From the NCBI GenBank assembly GCA_029641185.1, contig JAPWGK010000004.1, positions 2,108,001-2,172,000 on the forward strand: a stretch of 64,000 bases of DNA. The letters run 5' to 3'. Below, in pieces: positions 50,948 through 62,967 of this stretch. Each line of letters begins with the position of its first letter. Within the stretch, counting starts at the first letter, position 1. Position numbers and translations under genes: made by a program. The notes under the pieces were generated by a model. That model was given only the letters and a program-made list of their open reading frames with translations. It had not been told where the DNA came from and searched no databases. This DNA comes from Pseudofabraea citricarpa. Lineage: Eukaryota > Ascomycota > Leotiomycetes > Helotiales > Dermateaceae.

Positions 50948-53900
50948 ATGAATGCCCAATTATCCTCAACTGATTCAGGAATGGCCGTCTTATTGTTTGG
51001 ACCTCACTTCCTCTCCTTCGATGAACATTCATTTGCACGACTCAGAGCCACACTGTTGAACAAGGCAGGAAACCAATGGATCATGCAAACACTTAAAGAA
51101 CTCCCAAGTCATTGGGAATTTCTGTCACAAGCATTTCCTGGATTCGAAATAGTACCCGGAGTAAAGTTGCTGAGAGAATTGAACGATTGGGTGGAAAACG
51201 GGACACTCACAGAGTCCTCCTTACCTCTCCCAAACGTTCTTCTCACTCCGCTTGTGGTTATTACCCAGTTGACTCAATATTCAGGATACATCGATACTAC
51301 TCATACTGCTCAAAGTTATTCCAAAGACGGTGGAGATAGAAATGAAATTAATATTTCATTCAGGAAAACTTCCGAAGCAGTGGGATTTTGCACTGGTCTT
51401 TTAAGCGCTCTTGTCGTGGCTAGCTCTTCAAACAAGGCTCAATTCGAAACCTATGGTGCAAATGCTATACGTCTTGCTATGCTCATAGGAGGGCTGGTGG
51501 ACTCTCAGGATAGATTAGTTGGTGCAAATGGTGGGGAGTCAAAATCATTCTCCGCGGCATGGCACACCCCCGACTCAAAGCTCGAGATGACAAAGATACT
51601 GAGCCGTTATCCTGAGGTAATACTTAACCCATCAGATCAAGTTTACTGGCGTTAATATGAACGTAGACTTACATTTCTGTTTTGTACGACGAGAAAAGGG
51701 TCACAGTGACGACCTCGAAAAGCACTATGCCTTCATTGTTGCAACAGTTGCGAGCAACTGGTATTACCACGGTTGATATTGGCATTCGGGGCCGCTTTCA
51801 CACTAAAAACCATCGCCATGAAGTGGAAGAGCTGATCAGATTTTGTGACTCTCAGCCAGCATACCAATTAGCTGATGCATGTACGTATATTATACAAAAC
51901 CCTTGTTTATGTTGTTGATGACAGCTTGTAATATTTTATTTAACAATATAATGATCCTTTTAACTGTGTGTCAACTGACGATTTATTTCTAGCTGGACTT
52001 TTGATACCAACTCGAACAGATTGTGGAGGAGAGTACATCAAATCAGGCAGCCTCCATCATATCGCCTTAAAAGCAATTCTGCTCCAACAGTCGCAGTGGC
52101 ACAAAACCTTTGCAGAAGTATTGTCATCCCGGTTAGCCGACAAAGGATCTTTCCTGGTCTACTTTGGGCTCGACAATTGCATCCCACCTAGCCTCATACG
52201 CACACTTGGCTCGCGGTTGATCAATGCCGCTGACAACAAAAAGTTGGCAACTGAAGTTACTACGGACACACCTGAGTCGAATCCAAGATTATACAATGAG
52301 AGAGTCGTGTTGGAAAATGATATTGCGGTCATTGGAATGGCTTGCAAGGTCCCTGGCGCGGACGACCTCGAAGAGTTTTGGAAGGTTTTATGCGAGGGCA
52401 AGTCGCAGCATGTCGAAGTTGGAGATCGCTTTAGCTTCGAGACAACTTGGCGCGAAGATGACCCAAAAAGAAAATGGTTCGGAAACTTCGTCAATGATCG
52501 CGATGCTTTCGACCAAAGATTCTTCAAGAAACCGCCACGTGAATTAGCCTCTATGGATCCTCAGCAAAGGCTGATGTTACAAACTGCGTACCAAGCTGTG
52601 GAGCAGTCAGGCTACTTTCATTTTCCAGACCGCGACAAACACATCGGAGTTTATATCGGGGTTAGCAACGTCGACTATCAAGATAATATTGCTTGTTATC
52701 CGCCAAATGCTTTTTCGGCAACAGGCACTCTTATGAGTTTCGTTGCTGGTAAGATCAGTCATTACTTTGGTTGGACTGGTCCTAGCCTTAGTATTGATAC
52801 TGCTTGCTCTGGTTCTGCCGTAGCAGTCCACCATGCTTGTAAAGCCATCCTCAGTGGCGATTGTGTAACCGCAATTGCTGGTGGTGTCAATGTTATAACA
52901 AGCCCTCTCTGGTTCCAAAATCTAGCCGGAGCATCCTTTCTTAGCACCACTGGCCCTTGTAAGCCTTTTGACGCCAAAGCTGACGGCTATTGCAGAGGTG
53001 AGGCTTGTGGTGCTGTATACTTAAAGAAACTTTCAGCAGCTGTTTCAGATGGCGATCAGATTCTTGGTGTTATCACTAGTACAGCAGTTCAGCAGAACCA
53101 GAACTGTACTCCAATTACTGTTCCAAATGCTATATCGTTATCCAACCTCTTCGAAAAAGTTATTCAACAAGCTCAATTACACCCACGGGAAGTCACAGTT
53201 GTGGAGGCTCACGGAACTGGCACTGCTGTCGGGGATCCAGCTGAATATGAAAGTCTCCGAAGAGTATTTGGTGGAGTTCGCTCTAGGACTCTGTCACTGG
53301 GCTCTGTTAAAGGACTTGTTGGCCATGCCGAATGTGCGTCAGGAATCGTTGCTCTTATTAAGGTCCTTCTCATGATCCACGAAGGCATTATACCACCACA
53401 GGCCAGCTTTGACACAATAAATCCCGCAATTGAAAAATTACCTACGGATAATATTGAGATTTCAACCACGCTAAAAACATGGGATACTGACTTCCGAGCC
53501 GCTGTAATCAACAATTATGGTGCTTCAGGTTCAAATGCTTCAATGTCAGTAATACAAGCGCCAAAAGCTCATACGAAGGGCACAAAAGACTCTCCAATGC
53601 AATCTAAAACGAAGTATCCGATTTGGTTTTCTGGATTTGATGACCAGAGTCTCCGGTTATATTCTTCTAAACTTCTCTTGTTTCTAAAGTCGAAAGTCGT
53701 ATCCTCAAAGGATGTCTCTATTGCAAATCTATCGTTCAACGTTTTCCGTCAGTCCAATCGAACACTCAACCGTGCTCTGATATTTAGTTGCAGCTCTATC
53801 AGTGAATTAGAAAACAAACTGACAGCGTTTACGGATGGACAAGACAAGAGCATTTCAACAACTGGTAGCCAACTTTCAAGACCTGTCATACTTTGCTTTG

Positions 53901-56900
53901 GTGGTCAGGTGTCAACTTTTATTGGATTGAACAGACAGCTTTATGACAGCGTAAATATTCTACGAAGGTACTTGGACCAATGCGACACTATTTGCAAATC
54001 CATTGGTATAGATGGCATTTATCCAGAGATATTTCAGAGGAGCCCAATTGCGGACACGGTCAAATTGCAGACGGCGCTTTTTGCAATTCAGTATTCTTGC
54101 GCCAAGACCTGGATAGATTGTGGTGTACATGTCTCTGCACTTATCGGCCATAGTTTTGGCGAGTTAAGTGCACTCTGCCTTTCTGGTGCCCTGTCTCTTG
54201 ATGACGCTATTAAGATGATCACCTGTCGTGCGAGCATTATTAGAGATTCCTGGGGTTCCGAGAAAGGATCTATGATGGCAATTGAAGCCAATCTAGATGA
54301 AGTTGAGAAGGTGCTGGCGGAGTCAAGTCAAATCTGCAATGGAGAGCAGACAGCCACAGTCGCGTGCTTCAACGGTCCAAGGAGTTTCACGCTCGCCGGT
54401 TCGGTCAGGTCGATTGAAGCTGTTGCCAAAACCTTGGCCGACCACCCAAATCCAGCATTGTCTTCCATAAGATGGAAAAAGCTCAATGTAACTAATGCCT
54501 TCCATTCTACTCTCGTTGACCCTCTTATGAACGACTTAAAGCAAGTTGGTCACGACTTGACTTTCAAAGAGTCAATGATTCCGCTCGAAAGGGCTACTGA
54601 GTCCGAGTTTGCACCCAAGCTTAACGCTAGCTTCGTGGCGGAGCATATGAGGCTCCCTGTATACTTTAATCACGCTGTACAACGACTTTCCAGGAAATAC
54701 CCCTCTAGCATCTGGCTCGAGGCTGGATCAAATTCCACTATCACGACGATGGCTAGCAGAGCGCTTGGTTCACCCAGCACTTCTCACTTCCAAGCAATTA
54801 ATATAACCAGCGACAACAGTTTGCAATCGCTCACGGATGCTACCACTAGTCTCTGGAAGCAAGGCTTAAATGTGACATTCTGGGCACACCACTCCTCGCA
54901 AACATCGCAATATGCTCCTTTGCTCCTGCCACCATATCAGTTTGAGAAGACTAAACACTGGGTAGACCTTAAGGTGCCACCGAAAACATACGCCGATTCT
55001 GTGCCCGAGTCAGCCAAAAATGATGTATCCACAAGTCTATGGACGTTTGTTAAGTACCACGACAGGGAAAAAAGGTCCGCCCGATTTCGAGTAAACACAG
55101 GTCTCAAAAAGTATGAAGAGTATGTTTCTGGTCATACTGTTGCTCATGCAGCACCTCTATGCCCTAGTACTCTTCAACTTGACATGGTTATAGAAGCACT
55201 AAAAAGTCTACGTCCTGACTTCAGCTCTTCGAACATCCAGCCACACCTCCATGGACTTGAGAATCATGCGCCGCTATGTATGGATAGTTCTCGGAGCGTC
55301 TGGATAGACGTCGAAGCCAAAGACGAATATTTCCATTTCTGGAATTGGAAAATGATAAGCGACGCCGGTCAGGAAGGCTTGAAAACAACTCTACACGTCT
55401 CGGGTGCAATCATATTTCGATCTGAGGAAGATGCTTTGATCGACTTTGCAAAATATGAGCGTCTTGTCGGACATGACAGATGCCTACGCCTCCTCAACGG
55501 CACGGATGCTGATGAGATTATGCAAGGCCGCAATATCTACAAAGCCTTTGCAGATGTCGTGGACTACGGCGAAGTTTATAGAGGCGTTCGAAAGATTATG
55601 GGCAAGAACATGGAATCCGCAGGACACGTCGTCAAGGCATACAGTCGAGAAACATGGCTCGATACCCCGCTTTGTGATTCGTTCTGCCAAGTGGCTGGTA
55701 TTTTTGTCAACTGCATGACTGATAGACCAGACAAAGATGTTTGCATTTCCAATAAGATCGAGGGCTTGATCCGTTCTCCCAAGGTTCATGAAGGCGACTC
55801 ACTCCCAGAAGCCTTCGACGTCTTCGCTACTCACAACCACCCATCAGATAAATCTTGGATCAGCGATGTTTTTGTATTTGACCCACGCAATGGTAATCTA
55901 CTAGGGGTCATCTTAGGAATCCATTACCAACGAGTATCAAAAGCTGCTCTGGGAAAAGTGCTGTCAAGGCTCAATACGGAAGCGCCCTCGAACGAGGTAG
56001 CTGCGTCAAAAACAGAAGAAGTGGATGTGATAAAGAACAACGAAGCATCTACGCCACAAGACATTACGGAGAGGGTTAGAGATCTTCTGGCCAACGTCCT
56101 CGGTCTTGAAGCCAGCGAGATCAAAGATGACACCGCTCTTGTTGATATTGGAATCGACTCTCTTCTAGGCATGGAGCTTGCTCGTGAGATTGAGACCGCC
56201 TTCAAATGTACGCTGGATACAAACGACCTTATGCTCCTAACCGATTTTCGAAGCCTCATTAAATGCATTCAATCTACTTTTGAGACGCCATCCGAAGAGG
56301 ATACGCAGGATACTCCAGCATCAGGAAGCGATGATTGTGCAAGTCAAAATGGCGGTATGTATCCAGTGGCTTCGACACCCGATACCCAGAAGAAGAATTT
56401 GGAAACTGGGCAAGCTCGAGATTTGAAGATTTCCCAACCCCTTGACATTGCAGCTCGTCAAGTACTAATTGATGACTATGTCAGGAAATACTCCCAAGGA
56501 TTTTCTGCCCCCATCCGATCAGAGAAAATCGACTCTCTTGGCTCTTTAGACCAGTGTGTGTTGTTGACGGGGGCAACTGGCAGCTTGGGGTCTCACCTTG
56601 TCGCAAATCTGGCTCTGTTGCCGAATGTCAAGACAGTCATCTGCCTGAATAGATTCAGCAGTACAGACCCCAATCTTCGGCAGCAACAAGCAATGGAGTC
56701 AAGAGGCATGTGGCTTGATAAGAATGCACTGTTAAAGCTGAAAGTATTCGAAACTGATACTTCTAAACCAAACCTGGGCCTACCTGATGACGACTATGAT
56801 GTCCTTGTCGATACCGTCACTCATATCATACACAATGCATGGCCGATGACCATCAAGCGTCCGCTCCACGGCTTTGAAAGCCAATTCCAAGCCATGAGGA

Positions 56901-57740
56901 ACCTTGTTGACTTCGCCCGTGAGATATCCTGTAGGAGACCGCAGGGCTCAAAATTAGGATTCCAATTCATCTCATCTATTGCTACTGTTGGACTGCAGCC
57001 TGTTTGGAGTGGCCAAGCACTCGTACCAGAGGAAATGGCAACTTTGAAATCCGTCCTTCCTTCTGGGTATGCCGACGGAAAGCTTGTCTGTGTGAAGATA
57101 CTTCACGAAACATTAACAAACTTTCCTAACTATTTCAGGCCCATGGTTGCACGTATTGGGCAGATCTCTGGCTCACGTATCAGTGGATACTGGAATACTG
57201 CTGAGCATCTCTCTTTCATGATCAAATCATCACAGATATTGAAGGTGCTTCCTGATTTCCAAGGAGTACGTTCATCCATTTTCCCTGCTAGTCCATAGGA
57301 AATTATCTAATCATTCAATGTAATAGGAACTATCCTGGCTCCCAGTTGACGATGTTGCCGCAACTTTGAGCGAATTGCTCCTCTCCGACAATACCCCGTA
57401 TCCCTTCTACCACATCGAAAACCCTGTCCGTCAGTCCTGGTCAGAGGTAATCAAGCTGTTGGCCAGTGAGCTCGATATCCAACCGAAAAACATCGTCCCC
57501 TTCGACGACTGGCTTGAAAAAGTGCGTGACTTCCCCGGATCTGACGCAGACAACCCCGCGAGAAATATACTTGATTTTTTTGACGATCATTTCCTTCGTA
57601 TGGCTTGCGGTGGATTGATTTTGGATACGAATAGAAGCAGAGAACATTCTAGAACCTTGGAAAATGCTACACCGGTTGGTTCTGAGCTACTAAAGAAGTA
57701 TGTTCAAGCTTGGAAACGTGCTGGATTTTTGAATCAGTAA
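50948..57740 (+). CDS. Non-reducing polyketide synthase, SAT-KS-MAT-PT-ACP-R
   Basis: Exons: 50948-51616, 51667-51880, 51993-57265, 57327-57740; 2189 aa, frame closed. The SAT domain has GFCTG with catalytic Cys ~148. KS (about 404-810) has DTACSG (Cys ~566), EAHGTGTAVGD and GLVGHAE. MAT (~920-1240) has GHSFGEL. PT (~1308-1630) has the His in SGHTVAHAAPLCP and the Asp in PLCDSFCQVAG. One ACP (~1657-1720) has DIGIDSLLG with the phosphopantetheine Ser ~1684. The C-terminal reductase (from ~1815) has TGATGSLGSHL and Y/K in GYADGK. No C-methyltransferase lies between ACP and R; the linker is only about 95 residues and low-complexity. All visible catalytic residues are present. It should release an aromatic aldehyde reductively. 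The GHSFGEL-type MAT resembles the methylating group of NR-PKSs, pointing to domain loss. Confidence 0.95.
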
Positions 57741-58323
57741 ATCAAAGCCGGATAAATATTTAAATAGATACACTCATTTAGGACCTCTATGGATAATGCA
57801 GCTATGTTTCTATTCTATAATTCTGTATTGCAAATTATTTAGCGCCCTGACTGCATTGAAATCGCTTTACTTGACGGCTTTACGTTGCTGGACAGCGAAT
57901 ATGGCGAGAGCTTGCTGAGGTACAACATTGCAAGAGGTGGTTTGAGTATTGTGGGATCGATAAGGTTGATACAGACGTGTGACTCGGGTTTAGTTCTGAC
58001 GTGCTCTGGAAGTCGAGTATTTCAGTTGCGTGCGGAAAAGGTACATATGCAAGCATATCCAAAGACAGTTAGTCCCGCCTGTATGTCATCCTGCTGCGGC
58101 AAGCCTCGTGAGATAAATGATCACATTCCCCTCACTTGTTATTCTTTGATTAATGCGAAAAGAAATCCCCAGAACCAGCTCACCCGATGCTTTCTTTGCT
58201 CAATTATCGGTTTTTTTTTGTCATGATTGTAGTGCTTAGGTCGCTATACGGGATATGTTCATCGTTTATTAATTTTTGTTCAAAGAGGTTCCTCGCGCGC
58301 AGCCTTATCTAGCACGAGGCGCC
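57741..58323. other. Intergenic region
   Basis: About 580 bases after the PKS. No TCGG-N3-CCGA site seen, only short frames. Confidence 0.45.
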
Positions 58324-60093
58324 ATGTCCTTTGGTTTCTCTGTCGGAGACTTGATCGCAGTCACCAAGCTCTGCTGGAATGTCGTAGAGAATGCAAGACA
58401 AGCATGCGGGGTCCATGATGAGTTAACGCAAGAAGTTTCCATACTACACAAGATTCTGAAGCGGCTGCAGCACGAAGCAGAAACCCCCGAGTCGTTGATC
58501 AACCGGCAGGATGATGGCCGCCGCGAAGAGCTACATACAATACTGGGTGGTTGCAATAGAACCTTGAAGGTCCTTCAACAGGTCTTATACAAGTACAACA
58601 ATCTCTCAATTGAGAAGCGCAGCACCGCGAAGCTGTGGCAGAAGATCCGATTTGGGAATGGAGAAGTGAAAGACCTTGCAAGGATCAAGCAGGATCTTGC
58701 GACCTATACATCTGCGATGACGATATTTCTTAATCTGCTAGCGGTTGGGTCTCAAGGGAGGGTTGAAGAACATATGGAGGCACACGGAGAAGAGCTTCGG
58801 GAGCTCCGACAAGCTGTGAACTGGATAACGGCCTCGTTGCAGTCAAGCAATAGGCATCGAGAAGGCTCCATTCTCACCTCTTATGCCGAAGATGACAAGG
58901 CTATCTGGAAAGAGTTTCGCCGCGAATTGATCAAGGAAGGCTTTTCGAGCTCATATTTGAGCAGGCATAAATCCATCATTAAGGATTACGTTTTGGAACT
59001 CGGAGCACGAGGGGCTCTTGATGATCCTATCAGCGAACAAGACTCAACAACAGATGATGAAAAGAGTGACGAAAGTGCGAACGATGGAGATCGGCTACAA
59101 CCGAATTCTCCATGCCCTTCAACTCCAGAAACGCATAGCAATGCCGCAGTGCACGAAGATATCGCACCACCTTGGGTAAACAGAACATATTCTGAGGGGG
59201 TCCCCAAGATTGAAGAACCGTCCTCTGTCGAGTACCATTCCCCTACTAGCAAGACTCCCTCTGTTCAGGATCCTGACGGCATAAAGGAAGATTTGTTTGC
59301 TGTTCATTCCCCCATTCCTCTCAATAATACCTTTTCAACCGATACTATTCAAAGTTCGCTAGACACGATAGCTCAACCGAACCTCGCAGCTACACGGGCG
59401 CCACAGGTTGCTTTTGTGGAAGAGGTTTTGGATGAAGACTTTATGCCTGGAGCGCACCCGAACTGTGGTCCTACAATAGGCGAACCACATGGGAAAAAAA
59501 CACCAGATATGCCTGTATTTGACAGAATAGATAAAGAAAAAAAAAGCGAGGAAGCTCTTCCCTCGCTCAGAATTCCTCCGAGGGAGGTTTCCAGCACAAA
59601 TCAGCAGCACAAACACCAGTGTCCAAGTGTTGTAACCTCGGTTGACAGCGGTAATCTCAGTATGAGCGACGACGACAATAATCTCAGTATGAGCGATGAT
59701 GATGATAATCTCAGCATGAGTGATAACGACGATAAACCAGACTCATCTTACCGATCTCCTAATTGGATAATACCACTACGGCAAATATCCAGAATAACCT
59801 ACCAAACACATGTCATAGACGCATTTGGCTTTGACCCTCGCGATATGAAAAATGTACATCGCAGCAGGCTCCCCAGCTCCAATTCCATGCACAACCAATT
59901 TAATCCTGTTCGTCAACCACGGCGTCGGCACATTTCTCGACAACGAAAACCAAAAAAAGTACGGTTCAAGATACCTAAATATGAATCGACCATCTCGACA
60001 TCCAGCGACAGCATGGAAGAAAGCCCTTATATATACAACTCTCATAATCGGCAGAGGACGGATTCTACCACGGCAGTATTCAATGGAGGATAA
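58324..60093 (+). CDS. Orphan fungal STAND N-terminal-domain protein
   Basis: Single exon, 589 aa from MSFGFSVGDLIAVTKLCWNV. Residues 1-~165 match the helical N-terminal domain common in fungal STAND and NLR-like proteins (SVGDLIAVTKL..., LTQEVSILHKILKRLQHEAE, GGCNRTLKVLQQVLYKYNNL). No NACHT, NB-ARC or repeat domain follows. Residues ~200-250 are helical (IWKEFRRELIKEGFSSSYLS), and the rest is acidic, Ser/Pro-rich and probably disordered. Three near-identical units of LSMSDDD occur at about 59655-59730. A basic cluster (RQPRRRHISRQRKPKKVRFK) near the end may be a nuclear signal. It sits between PKS and NmrA genes but has no cluster palindrome in its promoter, so membership is doubtful. Confidence 0.78.
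   Translation: MSFGFSVGDLIAVTKLCWNVVENARQACGVHDELTQEVSILHKILKRLQHEAETPESLINRQDDGRREELHTILGGCNRTLKVLQQVLYKYNNLSIEKRSTAKLWQKIRFGNGEVKDLARIKQDLATYTSAMTIFLNLLAVGSQGRVEEHMEAHGEELRELRQAVNWITASLQSSNRHREGSILTSYAEDDKAIWKEFRRELIKEGFSSSYLSRHKSIIKDYVLELGARGALDDPISEQDSTTDDEKSDESANDGDRLQPNSPCPSTPETHSNAAVHEDIAPPWVNRTYSEGVPKIEEPSSVEYHSPTSKTPSVQDPDGIKEDLFAVHSPIPLNNTFSTDTIQSSLDTIAQPNLAATRAPQVAFVEEVLDEDFMPGAHPNCGPTIGEPHGKKTPDMPVFDRIDKEKKSEEALPSLRIPPREVSSTNQQHKHQCPSVVTSVDSGNLSMSDDDNNLSMSDDDDNLSMSDNDDKPDSSYRSPNWIIPLRQISRITYQTHVIDAFGFDPRDMKNVHRSRLPSSNSMHNQFNPVRQPRRRHISRQRKPKKVRFKIPKYESTISTSSDSMEESPYIYNSHNRQRTDSTTAVFNGG
59650..59740 (+). repeat. Tandem coding repeat in the STAND-like protein
   Basis: Three copies of a 27-30 base unit (AATCTCAGTATGAGCGATGA-like, with GAC/GAT variation) encode repeated NLSMSDDD. 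Copy lengths differ by whole codons. Confidence 0.8.
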
Positions 60094-60492
60094 CGTACGG
60101 ACTTAGACAGAGCTTTCGCAGTTATCTTGAGCCTGGCACATCTTCATACCCATCAAATGCCCGTAGCAAGGTATTCGTAAGAATATACACTATCGCAAAA
60201 AGAGTCAAGCAGTCAATAAGTCGAAGAATAGCCTTCTATTCCTAACTTGACCAATAGTTATAGTGAATTGCCTTGTTCTGTCACTGGCCTCAGCTGGCTG
60301 GTTTTTGATCACATATTATTACCGTTGGAATCAAAGATGTTTCATGCTCGTGGGCTCAATTTTCATAATGAACAAGAAGCACGTTAAGCGTCCATATGGA
60401 ATAGCCAGTGATCCCATAAGTAGTGTTTCGCCGGTACAGGATCCGTTTTGCGCCTAACTTAATCAAAGCCATTCAGCGCCGATCCACAATTC
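60094..60492. other. Convergent intergenic region
   Basis: About 400 bases; no feature seen. Confidence 0.4.
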
Positions 60493-61473
60493 CTACTGCC
60501 AAACTGCCTTGTTTTCCTGGGCAAATGTATCAAATGTCTTTGGTGGTCGACCAGTGACTTTCTCAACCGCATCATTCATTCTGTCTTCCATTCCACCTGC
60601 AGTTCCGACTTCGAGGAAGGTGTAGAACTTGGCGAAGCCTTCGGGCATGCCGAATTGGATAAGGCCCTTGAGTCGGTCTTCTTCGCTGAGTTTGACGTGG
60701 GTAATTGGGCGGGATAGAGCATCGCTGAGTTTGGCTACGACCTAGAGATAATTCGTTAGCATCTTGCAAGTGTATGAGAAGAATTTCGAACGAACCTGGT
60801 CATGTGTTAAGAGCTCAGGTCCTAAGACGCGGTAGTCGCAATTGTGGGATTTCTCGTCCGTGAGTGCCTTGAATGCAACGGCAGCGATATCATCGGCGCT
60901 CACGAAAGGAATTTTGCCGTCTCCACATGCAGTATAAATCGTGCTCTGGTCTTTGATCAAAAATCGTTGAGCCTCTTCAGAAAAATTCTCTGTCGTATCA
61001 ACGTTAGTATTCGATTTGCATCGTGGAGAATGAATAAAGGCTGGAAACATACCCATGAACCAAGTTGGGCGCAGAACGCAGTAGTCAATGCCAGTATCAA
61101 GGAAGTGCTGCCAAACCTTGCCAACACCCTCCTTTCCAGGCTCAGCAGAGCTGCCTGCAACCAAAACAAAGCGCTTGATGTTGTGGTTCTTGATGGCATA
61201 GTCGATGAAGGCAATCATGGAAGTCTCTGGATCATCAACAATTGGAACCATGATGTAGGCCGTGTCAATGACCTCTCCACCTGGAAATTTGTACTGAAAT
61301 GGAGCTCCCCATGTTGAATTGTCGAGCCAGTCGAACTTCACTGCTGGCATTCCCTCTGGGCCTTTCGTATCAGCTCCACGGGAGGCAAGGAGGAAGGGAA
61401 CTTTGGCATTTTGCAAGAGGCGCGCAACGCGCAGGGAGGTCTTGCCTGTACCGCCAGTGAGGAGAATTGCCAT
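60493..61473 (-). CDS. NmrA-like / EasG-like NAD(P)-binding reductase
   Basis: The model is 61053-61473, 60796-60989 and 60493-60741, 287 aa, frame closed. Start MAILLTGGTGKTSLRVARLL, giving the TGGTGKTS nucleotide-binding loop. Further family blocks are FDWLDNSTWGAPF, AYIMVP, RFVLVAGSSAEPG, YCVLRPTWFMENFSEE (across intron 1) and GDGKIPFVSADDIAAVA. This is the NmrA-type fold seen in agroclavine/festuclavine dehydrogenases of ergot clusters and in many uncharacterised fungal homologues; no other ergot genes are here, so the substrate is not indolic by context. It shares a divergent promoter with the gene at 62078 that carries palindrome copy 4, making it a candidate tailoring enzyme at the right edge of the cluster. 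Confidence 0.88.
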
Positions 61474-62077
61474 GATTGATGATGTGATGTTGTGGAGGGG
61501 TTATTTGGGGCAGATGGGATTCGCGAGGAGCTGAGTTGAGCTGATGGTGTGTTCGTAACTTAGCTAGGCAGGTACCTACTTACTGGTATGTTCAGAGGTT
61601 GCCGTTTGCTACTTATGCGGCTGCTTCTCATCCCTGTCTAGCCAGAGACATAAATGAATAGATGGATTATTTACCATTATATGGTATTATTACTTTATCT
61701 GGACATTTTACAGTGCTTTTTGCTCTAAGGAGGGCACGCCTCCCACGTATACAAACTCGTTATTCCTAATACGTCATGGTCTCATTCCCCCACACGGAGT
61801 TATGCTATCCACATTTCCACATGGTTGTACAAAACGGAGTTAAAGGTGTGGAGATACGAAGGTTACATGGGATGATGCAAGAGCAACCGAACTGGCGGGT
61901 CGGTTCGCACTTCGGCTGCCGAGATACGCGAGCAGATTCAATTTCACGCATCTCGGGCTCGTCGGCTACGTCCGATACATTTCACGTACAGTGACTTCAA
62001 TCAAATAATGACATATATCATGAGAGTCCAGGCAACAGTGAAATCAGTTTCAGGTGCAGCCTTGTCTATCATCAATC
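61474..62077. other. Divergent promoter at right edge of cluster
   Basis: About 600 bases between NmrA-like and methyltransferase-like genes, with the palindrome at 61912 and further CCGA/TCGG half-sites at about 61888 and 61899. Confidence 0.5.
61912..61922. promoter_or_regulatory. TCGG-N3-CCGA palindrome, copy 4
   Basis: TCGGCTGCCGA, 156 bases upstream of the 62078 gene and 439 from the NmrA-like gene. An outer AACCGA/TCGGTT inverted pair precedes it at about 61885-61903. Confidence 0.55.
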
Positions 62078-62967
62078 ATGATTATCACTCCCCGTTTCCA
62101 CCTTCTTGAGCTGGGCGATCAAACATGGTGCCCAGAATGGCTGCGAGAATACTCCCACATGGCCCGCATCCAGATGTGGAAGACTGAATCATCCACACAC
62201 GGGTCACCAGCCGCACAAGTCTGCGACATCCTCCTCGAAAATATCCCTGATGCTGGCTCGTTTACATTTATCGATTCCTGTGCGGGTGGCGGCGGTCCAA
62301 CACCAATCATGGAAGCAACCCTCAACAAAAAATTAGGCACCCAGAATCGTGGTCCTGTGCGATTTGTCCTGACGGATCTTTACCCCTCTCTTGAGAAATG
62401 GAAGGCTATGGCAAGTCGCAGTGCAAACATCTCTTACATAGCAGAGCCGGTCGATGCCACGAAAGCGCAGAGGCTAGCGGAGCCTGGCAAGAAGGAGTGT
62501 AGGATCTTCAACTTGTGCTTTCATCACTTTGACGACCCGGCAGCCGCAACTGTTTTGCGGAGTGCTGTCGAATCAGCTGATGCTTTTGTGTAAGTACAGG
62601 TTCTAGACACAGACTTTTATCCATGCTGAAATAGCCGAGTATCTTCGAAATGACCCATCGGACTTTGCTGGCTTTCTTAAACATGACTTTCGTCGTCCTA
62701 TCACCTCTGCTCACCACGCTCCTCTGGTTTCCATCTTCACCGCTGCATCTTTTCTTCACGTACCTCATCCCAGTCGTGCCTTTGTTTTTCGCCATCGACG
62801 GCTATGTATCCTGCATCAGAGGCCGTACACCAGAAGAGCTGAACAGCCTTTTGAGTCAACAGACCGATCTTAATTTAAGTCAGTGGAAGTTTAGCAGTGG
62901 AGAGAAGATGGTTTTGCCGCCCTTCGGCAAGATGTATTGGTATATTGGTACTAAACAGAAACAGTGA
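62078..62967 (+). CDS. Methyltransferase-like fungal membrane protein
   Basis: The model is 62078-62589 joined to 62640-62967, 279 aa, frame closed. Start MIITPRFHLLELGDQTWCPE. The first 170 residues look like a degenerate class I methyltransferase: FTFIDSCAGGGGPTPIMEAT as glycine-rich motif I, VRFVLTDLYPSLEKW, and FNLCFHHFDDPAAATVL. The second part has two hydrophobic segments (LLAFLNMTFVVLSPLLTTLL and HLFFTYLIPVVPLFFAIDGY), followed by RGRTPEELNSLL. I recall the same architecture in many fungi as hypothetical proteins; activity is unproven. With a cluster palindrome in its promoter it could be co-regulated with the PKS genes, although such genes are also found outside clusters. Confidence 0.75.

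Noticed and set aside
60650..60662. TCGGGCATGCCGA, a CGG palindrome with 5-base spacer
   Set aside because: Spacer differs from the cluster motif and it lies within NmrA-like coding sequence.
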